The notes under the pieces: model-generated
What the model was told of the DNA's origin: nothing
What the model saw: the letters and a program-made list of their open reading frames with translations, nothing else
Database searches by the model: none
From: Begonia masoniana
Taxonomy: Eukaryota; Streptophyta; Magnoliopsida; Cucurbitales; Begoniaceae
Assembly (NCBI GenBank): GCA_022432975.1
Contig: CM039502.1
Coordinates: 16,935,453 to 16,999,452, forward strand
DNA: 64,000 nt
Reading direction: 5' to 3'
Position numbers and translations under genes: made by a program
Shown here: one piece after another, positions 55,671 to 64,000 of the stretch
How positions within the stretch are numbered: position 1 is the first letter of the stretch
Layout of the letters: every line of letters starts with the position of its first letter

Positions 55671-57355
55671 TTAAGTAGAATCATCATCATAAGAAACCAA
55701 TCCGATTGGAGCTGCTGGCAACTGCTCACTAACATCTTTTCTTTTGACAGATATTTCTTCATTATGAGAGACCGGAGCTTCCTTTTCTGCCACTTCTACT
55801 ATATCTTCAGTGACATCAGGTGAAACACTTGACTTTTCAGCAACATCGGCCTCCCTGACATGTTCCTTCAATTAGCAGCTTTCTTTCTCTCGAAAACATT
55901 ATCAGCAACTTCATTAGCAGTCCTTTGTTCGACAAGGTCATCAAGTAACCCTGTAACCACTGTCTTTCTCTTTTCAATGATTTTTTGCTAATCATTCAAA
56001 AACTTTAATTCATCCTCGAGTACCTTGATGGAGCGAGATAACAGTGCAGAGTCAGAAATATTGTAGGGAGTTGGAACTCCCTCTGAGGCTTCTTCCAGAT
56101 CATTTATATGATCACCTGTTAGAAGTTTATAGTTGATCCTTATCTCCTCCTTATCCATAAAAATAGCTTCTTGTTCTCTAATTATAAATTGTTAAGAGGA
56201 CAGAATACTGTAGATTAAACAAAGAAATGGAAGAGCTGATCGTTCATTTTTGCAGTCCGCATGTTTCACAATTTGATCAAATCCAATATCAAATGCAATA
56301 GAACTCTCGATTTTGAACAATAATACTGCCTAGGCAGCTAGTTTCTCATGGCTATCTTGTGCAGGATAGCATATTTAACAGTAAGTTAAGATGTAGGGAG
56401 ATCTTTACCACGTGACCATACCCGTCTAACACCACCCGTGATATCAGCAATAATTTTGCTAAAATCAGGAGTAAACTCCTCAGAATTAATCCAGTGACAA
56501 CCAAAATGTGTGTTGATCAAAGTGGGAGAAAACTCAAACAAATGACCCTTACATACACACATCTGGATGATCAAGGATCTTTACATCCGAATCCAAATTG
56601 CAGTAAAATTTTAGAACAATTTTCTAAACAAAAGGTTTTAAACCCTTAAAAGTCCTCTTCAGATTTAGACTATTAAGAAGCATCACAATACCTTTACATT
56701 TCTTAAAATCTACTTTATGTATATTCCTCTCACACCATATATTCCTCTTTAAAACTCTTTCCCAGAGGTTAGCATGATATTCAGATTTAAAATCATCTTC
56801 AACAGAGAGAACAAAAGACTTACTTGTTTTGGCGCTTGACTTCACCTGTGACACAGACTTAGAGCGAGTGATCCTTTTGGACACAAGGCTTGTATTTACT
56901 TTCCTACGCTTAGCTTTGGGAGTCTTAGTAGACTTCTGAACTTGAACCTCTTGAATATCTTCATCGAAGGAATTAATTTCAATTTCCTCTTCACTAGCCC
57001 ATGCCTCATTAGATGAACATCTCGACCGAGCTCCTTTTCTCTTAGAGACTCGAGTAAAACGAGAAGTATCAAGTGCCTTAGGAGGAGCGACACTTGTCTT
57101 GAAAAGACCACTACTTGAACGACTAAAGTGCGTTCGTGCACCCGAAAAGTCAATTTGCTGGATTAGAATAGCATCCACAACAGATTTTGAGAAGTCATCC
57201 TTCAAGACAGTGGACTGGTCCTTGAGAAACAGAGTTGAGAACTCTGCATGCGACATCTCTGATATTAGGGGCTCTTGACTTGAATCGCTTCCAAGATTCG
57301 GTTTAGAAACATTACCCATGGAAACTTCTTCAATAATCTCTTCAATAATAGCCAT
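55671..57355 (-). pseudogene. SIRE env-like third reading frame, broken
   Basis: On minus it opens at 57355 (MAIIEEIIEEVSMGN). The N-terminal half is Ser/Lys-rich with a basic patch (KTPKAKRRKVN, VSKRITRSKSVS), perhaps a nuclear signal. Next come FKSEYHANLWERVLKRNIW and KGIVMLLNSLNLK, then after a stop at 56624 VCKGHLFEFSPTLINTHFGC. The FSPTLIN-type motif belongs to the plant-transposon-protein domain also found in the MULE gene. The C-terminal piece (55671-55871) is acidic (DIVEVAEKEAPV). SIRE elements carry a frame here often called envelope-like. No signal peptide or membrane segment is seen in this copy. Confidence 0.7.
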
Positions 57356-57480
57356 GGAAGAAGAAGAAACCTCATTTGAAGAGATAATAAATGATGAAAC
57401 CTCATTTGAAGAAGAAACCTCATTTTAAATAAGGTTTCTTCTCCTTCCATGGCTATTATGGAAATAAACGTGAAACCTCA
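57352..57480. repeat. Inverted and direct GGTTTCTTC repeats at the SIRE third-frame start
   Basis: ATAGCCATGGAAGAAGAAGA (57350-57370) is inverted at 57433-57455. AAACCTCATTTGAAG repeats four times between. This could duplicate or hide the start codon. Confidence 0.8.
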
Positions 57481-57685
57481 TTTGAAATTTGAGATAATCC
57501 CATAAATATTTCTTCAAATTCAAAAATATCTCCCACTTCCATAAAGTCAGCCGAAATTTCAATTCTTCAAATCTTACACAATCTAAAGCCTTGGTGAAGA
57601 TGTTGGTAATTTGCTTTCTGTCATTATGTGTTTCAAAGTAATAATTTTGTCTTCCACTAGAGATCGAATAAAATGATGTCAGATA

Positions 57686-59579
57686 TCAATATGCTTGGTT
57701 TGAGAATGCTGAACCGGATTCTTGGAAATATTGATAGCACTCAAGTTGTCGCAATAAAGTGTCATGACATCCTGTGTGATCGTAGTCTTTCAGCATTTGC
57801 TTCATCCAAAGAAGCTGAGTACAACTACTACCAGCTGCAATGTATTTTACCTCAGCAGTAGACAGAGAAATAGAGTTTTGTTTCTTGCTGAACCATGACA
57901 CCAAGTTGTTTCCCAAGCAAAAATATCCACCGAAAGTACTTTTTCTATCCTCTGGACTCCCAGCCCAGTCAGCAACACAGTAGCCAACTAGATTGGCATT
58001 TGTATCGAACGAATACCAAATCCCATAATCGGTTGTCTCGCTAATATACTTGAGAATCTGCTTTACTGACACCAGGTGTCACTCTCGAGGATTTGCTTGA
58101 AACCGAACACATAAACCAACACTGTAACAAATATCTGGCCGACTAGTAGTTAGATATAAGAGACTGTCAATCATACTCCTGTATAAGCTAGCATCAACAG
58201 AAATCTCTTTTTCATCTTTGGAGAGCTTCTCATGCGTACCCATCGATGTTATTCTAGGACGATCATTTTCCAATTCAAATCGTTTTAATAAATTTTTGGC
58301 ATACTTGGTTTATGAGATGAAGATACCATCTTTTCCTTGCTGAATTTTAAGTCCAAGAAAATAATTGAGTTCACCTACCATACTCATCTCAAATTCACCA
58401 GTCATTTGAGCGACGAATTCATCCACCATCGTCTGTGACACCGAGCCAAACACTATGTCATCAACATAAACTTGAGCGAATAAAAAATGATCGTTGTCAC
58501 AGTGAATGAAAATAGTTTTATCTACTCCCACTCGCTCATATCCCTTGGACAATAAGTATGCTGTGAGTCTTTCATACATGCTCGAGGGGCTTGTTTGAGC
58601 CCGTACAATGCCTTCTTCAACTTGTAGACGTACTCGGGATGATCAGGGTCTTCAAAACCCTTTGGTTGAGCAACATACACTTCCTCATTAAGAAGACCAT
58701 TGAGGAAGGCACTTTTCATGTCCATTTGATACAACTCGAACCACATCACACAAACAGTGGCTAACAAAAGATGAATGGACTCAAGACGAGCAACCGGCGC
58801 AAATGTCTCATCAAAATCAACACCTTCAATCTGTGAGTACCCTTGAGCAACTAACCAAGCCTTATTACGGGTGATGTTTTCATGCTCATCGCTCTTGTTC
58901 TTGTATATCCACTAGGTACCAATGACATTCACATCAGGAGGACACGACACTAAGTCCCAAACTTGATTCCGGGTGAATTGACCAAGTTACTCTTTCATAG
59001 CACCAACCTAATACTCATTCTTTCACATTTTTGGGCTTAATAGTCGAAGTAAAACACATCATTTGGATAATTTCACGATAGTTCACTCTCAGCTTATCTC
59101 TGGTTCGAATACCATCATCTAGACCTCCAATAACCTCATCTGTAGGATGATTCTTCTAGACACGTGTGGATGGTTGCTTGTTATTTGAGGGGGCTTCCTC
59201 CACTTTATCAATTTTGGCAACCTGATTTGAGACACCACTTGTGACACTGGTGGGATCACTGGAGCTCTCTTCACTTAGGATCTGGGTCACGTCTTCTTTA
59301 GAAGTATCAGCTGTTTCCAGAGAATCATCTACTTGAACATTCACAAATTCTATGACATTCTGAGTCCTTTTGTTGTAGACTCGATAGACACGGCTATTTG
59401 TGGTATTACTAAGGAAAATAGCTGCATCACTCTTGGGATCTATCTGCCCCCTATGTTCCTTGTCATTCAACACATAACACGTACTACCAAACGAATAAAA
59501 ATAGTTAAGATCTGGAGTTTTACCTTATAAGGTGTCATTGTAGTTCCTCCACGAAGATACATCTGATTTATGGTGTAGC
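57686..59579 (-). pseudogene. pol: SIRE pol: integrase end, RT, RNase H, broken
   Basis: On minus, integrase AVYTINQMYLRGG and YSFGSTCYVLNDKEHRGQID (about 59560-59410), KSDAAIFLSNTTNSRVYRVY, then a long acidic linker. RT has [18 protein letters not shown] (about 58715), [10 protein letters not shown] and the active site VYVDDIVFGS (about 58465), then EFEMSMVGELNYFLGLKI. RNase H has YCVADWAGSPEDRKSTFGGY (about 57985) and SLSTAEVKYIAA. Frameshifts and stops lie around 59158, 58590 and 58310, and the frame is lost after 57686. Polymerase and integration functions are absent. Confidence 0.9.
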
Positions 59580-60775
59580 TGATAACTCTTAAAATATAGT
59601 TATTTTATACTATTTTTATTTAATAAAACTCATGTGAATTGAGTGAATATAAGAAGAATTTTATCAAAATTATAGAAATGGCTGTAGGTTGCTGAAACAT
59701 TGAAAGATTTTACATATTTAATGATTTTGATGTATATTTTCAGAAAAAAATCAAATTATTAGCACTAATTTGAAATTTGTTGTTATCACATTTGACCACA
59801 GATTTACTTGCGGAAAAGTAAAAAAGAAAAGATTAGATTTTTATTTGAATGACCAAAAGAGAATGAGCAAACATAAGGAAAAATCCCTATAATCAAGGAG
59901 AGAGAGGGAATTTGCTGGAGAAATCCATAAAATCAAGGAAGGGAGAAGAGATATGTCCCATCAGATGAGGTTTCCTAGCTATCATCTCTCCAGGAAGGAA
60001 TAGATCGATTTTTTTCTTCTCAACCAGAGAGAAAGGGCAAGAGCAGCAAGAAAGAAATTTGGCATCAACAATTCTTCTTCTCCTACTTTTTATTTTTTTT
60101 TTTGAATATTTTTATTTTAGATTTTATTGTCATGATTTTGGGCTGGGGTTTTAATCTTGGTTATGAGATAAAGTACTCGTTACGTGATTTATTGAGATCT
60201 ATGAAAGTTTGTTTTTTTATTGAATAATCTATCATGATATTTGTTGTTTAATTCAAATTATGTCGACGGACAAATTTGATGTTACATGTTTCTATTGTAT
60301 CGAGAGGTAGATAGGAATTTTGAGATGCATGATGGATTAAGTAAATTAAATTGTTGACATTAATTTATTTGGCATTGAAAATATGACTCTAAAGAAATTT
60401 GAATTAAGTTTTGTCTTTTCAAAAATCGAAAGAAATTCTACGACAAATTTAACTAGGCAATTCGAGAAAATCCTAGAAAATTATTTCTCGCTATTCAGTG
60501 AAAAATATTGTAGCATGCTATAGTATCAATAATAAATTGCATGTAACAAGGAAATCAATCATGACCAAGACTTTCATTATTTCAATCTTTTCAATTTCCT
60601 TAAATTTATTTTTTTATTTCTAAATAAACTTTATTTTTATATTATCCTCATCTTTATTTTATATAATTTTTATAGCAATTGAATTTAGTTAAGTTTATCC
60701 TCGTGAGATCGACTTTTACTTACTCTTTATTACTTTGTTAGCGATACGTGCACTTGCGTTAGGTGTAAACAATCA
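59580..60775 (+). repeat. Athila 2 5' LTR (about 1196 bp)
   Basis: TGATAACTCTTAAAATATAG...GTAAACAATCA. The position is set by the primer site 12 bases downstream and the end of SIRE homology at 59579. Confidence 0.82.
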
Positions 60776-60787
60776 CTAACAAGTTTT

Positions 60788-60805
60788 TGGCGCCGTTGCC
60801 GGGGA
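60788..60805 (+). other. Primer binding site (tRNA-Asp), Athila 2
   Basis: TGGCGCCGTTGCCGGGGA, a perfect Athila-type site. Confidence 0.92.
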
Positions 60806-60880
60806 TATTTCTTAATTATTTTATTTTGCTATAATTTTTTTTTACGTTTTATTCATTGTTCTTCAGGTACCATTTGCTTG

Positions 60881-62207
60881 ATGTCTAACGAGGACAACCA
60901 GGATCTTGTTCCACACAATCTAGAGATTGAACAGACATTTCGAGCAAGAAGGAGACAACAAGAGCAACCATTTATTGAAGAAGACAATATGGCCAACCAA
61001 GAAGAAAGAAGAAATAATCCTGATCGTATCATTGATGACCGAGATCGGCCTATTCAGAATTTCATCATTCCCACGCTTGATGATATGAATCCTGATATTG
61101 TGAGACCAGATTTACATGCTATCCGATTTGAGTTAAAACTAGTCATGTTCAGATACTTCAAACAGTTGGGCAGTTTAGTGGATTGGTATCAGACAACTCT
61201 CATTGTCTTCTCAAGGTTTTTGGAGAAGTGGGTGATTCATTCAATTTTTCTGGAGTTTTAGTTGAAGCGTTAAGGCTCAAACTTTTCTCATATTCCTTAA
61301 GAGACAGAGCACGAGATTGGTTAAACAGTATTCCATCAAATACTATCACTACATGAGGAGATTTAGCCAAGAAATTCATCATTAAATATCATCCACCAAT
61401 GAGGAACGCCAAAATGAGGAATGAAATCACAAGTTTTCAATAGCGGGATGGTGAATCACTTTATGAGGCTTAGGACAGATTCAATGAATTGTTAAGGCAG
61501 TGCCCTAATCATGGAATACCACATTGGATTCAACTAGAGACATTTTATAATGGACTTAATGGCCAGACCAGATCAATCATCGATGCTGCAGCAAACAGAA
61601 CTCTTCTATCAAAATCTTTCAATGAAGCTTATGATTTGTTAGAAAGAATGGCAGTGAAAGTTACCAATGGCCTTCAGAAAGAGTTTACTCTACAAAGCAT
61701 GCGTTTGGAGTTAATGATTCGGATGAAGTTCCTGCCTTGAATGCGAAAATTGTCATGCTAGAAAACACTATCAAATCTATGAACAAGTCATCAAAGCCAA
61801 TGACGAGAGAAGTATCGTGTATTTTCTGTGGGTAATACCAGGATGACAATTTATGTCCTTCTAACCCAGAATCTACGAATTATGTAGGATACAACAGGAA
61901 CAATAATCCTTACTCTCAGTCATATAATCCTGGCTGAAAACAACATTCAAACTTTCAGTGGAATTCTCAGCAGCAGAAGGCTACAACACCAAGCAGATCT
62001 ACAGAAAACTACTCTCAAGGATTCTCGCAAACAACTTATAGTTCGATGCCTCAAAAGAAATCAGAAGGTTTTGCTAGAGAATACGCCTCCAAAGCAGACG
62101 TAATTCTGTAAAATTTGGCTGTGTCCATCAAAAATATTGAAACTCAAATGAGACAATTAGCTCAATCCATGAACACAAGGAATGCGAGGCAATTACCGAG
62201 TGATACG
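60881..62207 (+). pseudogene. gag: Athila 2 gag, broken
   Basis: ATG at 60881 (MSNEDNQDLVPHN). An acidic/Gln-rich leader is followed by RDRPIQNFIIPTLDDMNPDI, then a frameshift near 61180-61260, LKLFSYSLRDRARDWLNSIP, CPNHGIPHWIQLETFYNGLN and the FNEAYDLLERMA region. A degraded knuckle-like CIFCG follows near 61820. The Asn/Gln-rich tail ends IETQMRQLAQSMNTRNARQL just before Cassandra. Stops lie near 61354, 61442, 61471, 61740, 61834, 61936 and 62111. Confidence 0.88.
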
Positions 62208-62718
62208 TGTAACGACCCCATTTCCCAGCAAGATATTGTCCGCTCTGGGGATTGGGCCGTAGCACAATATCCTCCCCTCACGGCTTTGTTTGGCGAGAAC
62301 TTCCCGGAAGGTCACCCAACCTGGAATTGCTCTCGCCGAAGCACTTTTAACTTCGGAGTTCTTATGGGATCCGTTGCCAATTGTGCTCAAAAACGTGTCT
62401 TGCTATGTTAGGAGGGTCTCTTTACATATGTTTCATTTCCACATACTTCCCCAAGCGATGTGGGATTGTGATGACCCCCTCTTTACGACCTGTCACCTTC
62501 CGGTTCGCCCGCGCGGATGTACCGCCATTCGGGTTCCGGTTCGTGCAGCCATCGTACACATACTTACACATCCGGGTCATCACAATCACCCCCGCTCGGG
62601 GGCCCAACGTCCTCGTTGGCCACATTTTTGGTTGGGTACAGGCTCTAATACCATTTGTAACAACCTCTTTCCCTATCAAGATATTGTCCGCTCTGGGGAT
62701 TGGGCCGCAGTCCAATAT
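62208..62718 (-). mobile_element. Cassandra TRIM, minus orientation, second LTR cut by a gypsy LTR
   Basis: The first LTR is 62208-62584 (TGTAACGACC to GGGTCATCACA). The 71-bp interior has the purine tract opposite CACCCCCGCTCGGGGG and the primer site complement GGCTCTAATACCA (62641-62653). The second LTR starts at 62656 and is interrupted at 62718. It lies in Athila 2 gag. Confidence 0.88.
62292..62374 (-). other. 5S rRNA-like segment, Cassandra LTR
   Basis: On minus, CGGATCCCATAAGAACTCCG, GAAGTTAAAAGTGCTTCGGC, GAGAGCAATTCC, GGTTGGGTGACC, then a short divergence and GGGAAGTTCTCGCC. Best kept around box A. Confidence 0.85.
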
Positions 62719-64000
62719 TGTGACAACCCAAATCCGAACCAGATTAGAGTCCGGGATCGGAGCCATCACTCTGGGACAGTGTACGAAAAACGGTGACTAT
62801 TTTTTTTTGAAACAGATCGGTCAAAACAGTGGACATTATACTTTTAAAACATTAACGGAAAACAGAATCGAATGACAGTAACATGCACCGTCATCGCAAA
62901 CCCTATAAACGCAACTTTACAGAGAGGGAGAAACTACAGTGAGTAACAGAAAACATTTACAGGGAGAGAGAGAGTTCTCGGGTGTAGAAATTTAAAACAG
63001 GTTTCAATAATGGATAACAGAACAGAAATTAGCATAAGGCTGGCGGAGGAGGAAACATGAAACATTGGCGGAAGACTTAGGCGAATAACCGACGGAAGAC
63101 TTAGTTTAAAGGAGCAGCGGAAGACTTTGAATGACGTCAGCCGGAAGATGTAAATGCAAAGACAGAAACGGAGATGACGTCAGGCGGAAGATTAGAGCTA
63201 TCGGTGGATTCAGATACGACAAAAGACAAACAGTATTCAGCGGAAGAGGCTGAGTAAAACTGGGCAGAAGAGGTGGTGACGTCAGCCGGAAGATGGGTGA
63301 TGTCAGCCGGAGGCAGATACGGGTAGTAAACGTAATCGGCAGAAGGTGATGACGTCAGCCGGAAGATGGATGACGTCACCGGAAGATACAGGCAAACAAC
63401 GAAACCAGCAGCAGAAGGTGATGACGTCAGTCGGAAGATGGATGACGTCACCGGTGGATGTAGGCAAAAAGTGTAAATAGACTGGGAGGAAGATGTCGAA
63501 TAAGACAAGACAGATGACGTCACCGGAAGATGTAATTACACTGGCGGAAGACTTGGGTGACGTCAACCGGAAGACGGGGTTTTAAACTGGGCGGATGACT
63601 TGGTTTTTAAGGCAGAAACTTGACAAATTTTAACAGAAAAACATGCCAACAGAAAACTTCGAAACAAAAAGCAATAAGGCTTCAAGCCTCCAAACCCGAT
63701 TCCAAACACAGTTTTGAAGCATGACAGAAGCTAGAAAACCTAACAGAAATTCAGGAAAACAACTGCATGGATTACTCCATAACCAGAGACAATCCATGCA
63801 CAGATTTTCAGGGGATATCCCAAACAAATTCAGAATACCTCAGAACCCAATTTAACTGTCAAATACAGTACAAACAGAAGGCATGAAAGTTATAAACCTT
63901 CAATACCCGATTCTAAATAAGGTTGTGAAACATACTTTGCAATTGACAGATTCAAAGAAACGGACTGCATGGATAGTTCCAAACTAGAAGCCATCCATGC
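62719..64000 (-). mobile_element. Gypsy LTR, minus orientation, cut by window edge
   Basis: Starts TGTGACAACCCAAATCCG, like the LTR at 9615, inside the second Cassandra LTR (left flank AATAT). It carries about nine TGACGTCA palindromes (63132, 63175, 63277, 63350, 63371, 63422, 63443, 63515, 63558) and the inverted TGCATGGAT/ATCCATGCA pair at 63764-63772 and 63792-63800, with a second pair starting at 63966. Confidence 0.88.

Larger units (their letters stand above)
54365..59579 (-). mobile_element. SIRE-like Ty1/copia element, 3' part
   Basis: On minus, integrase end, RT, RNase H, an extra env-like reading frame, purine tracts (complement of ACTCCCCCT at 55491 and 55526, then AAAGGGAGAGAT) and a 3' LTR. 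The extra frame between RNase H and LTR is characteristic of the SIRE/Maximus clade. The 5' part is cut off at 59579 by the second Athila element. Confidence 0.88.
59580..64000 (+). mobile_element. Second Athila-type element, 5' part
   Basis: 5' LTR 59580-60775, tRNA-Asp primer site 60788-60805 and a degenerate gag to 62207, where Cassandra is inserted. The rest lies beyond the window. It broke the SIRE integrase. It differs from the first Athila in LTR sequence and gag, so it is a separate subfamily. Confidence 0.88.

Noticed and set aside
63137..63566. Thr/Ser-rich protein on minus
   Set aside because: A translation of the TGACGTCA/CCGGAAGA repeats in an LTR.

Overview
This is a plant nuclear genome window from an angiosperm, probably a eudicot. 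It is AT-rich and consists almost entirely of transposable elements nested inside one another. All the major plant LTR-retrotransposon types are present: Ty3/gypsy Tekay-like chromovirus, Athila with a tRNA-Asp primer site, Ty1/copia Retrofit/Ale-like and SIRE-like elements, and Cassandra TRIMs whose LTRs carry 5S rRNA-like sequence. DNA transposons of the MULE and hAT types are also present. The only recognisable host gene with a clear exon structure is DBR1 (lariat debranching enzyme), on the minus strand at 51423-53689. Its final exon is not visible. A degraded VPS13-like relic may lie at about 49475-50600.

Layout. 1-6411: a minus-strand LTR sits inside a broken chromovirus pol, which is followed by its own 3' LTR. 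6412-11892: non-coding repeats, including an inverted-repeat element (7475-8266) and a solo LTR (9615-11636, TSD AAATA). 11893-12608: a Cassandra TRIM. 12695-37750: one Retrofit-like copia element of about 4.6 kb expanded to 25 kb by insertions. In its first half the order is copia > hAT-like element (14510-31420, 8-bp TSD) > MULE (14870-30729, 9-bp TSD) > Tekay element (18996-28586, TSD AAATG). In its RNase H region the order is copia > Cassandra (33782-37288, TSD AGTCC) > solo gypsy LTR (33993-36640, TSD TTCCT). 38505-49022: an Athila element lacking its RT/RNase H/integrase core and carrying two solo LTRs. A 100-N assembly gap lies at 49023-49122. 51423-53689: DBR1. 54365-59579: the 3' part of a SIRE-like copia element on the minus strand. 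It is broken by a second Athila (59580 onward), which is itself broken by Cassandra (62208) and then by another gypsy LTR (62719 onward).

How the parts work together: every retroelement reading frame seen carries stops or frameshifts, so this is a decayed, recombination-trimmed heterochromatin-like block. The observations of most interest are: (i) several otherwise divergent gypsy LTR lineages share a hairpin with compensatory base changes, a splice-site-like AG/GTAAGT arrangement and a short acidic reading frame; (ii) one LTR carries six TGACGTCA palindromes at an exact 61-bp period; (iii) the MULE has a second, convergent gene of the 'putative plant transposon protein' type, a domain also seen in the SIRE third reading frame; (iv) a 453-bp LTR-like foldback contains alternating tRNA-promoter-like blocks.
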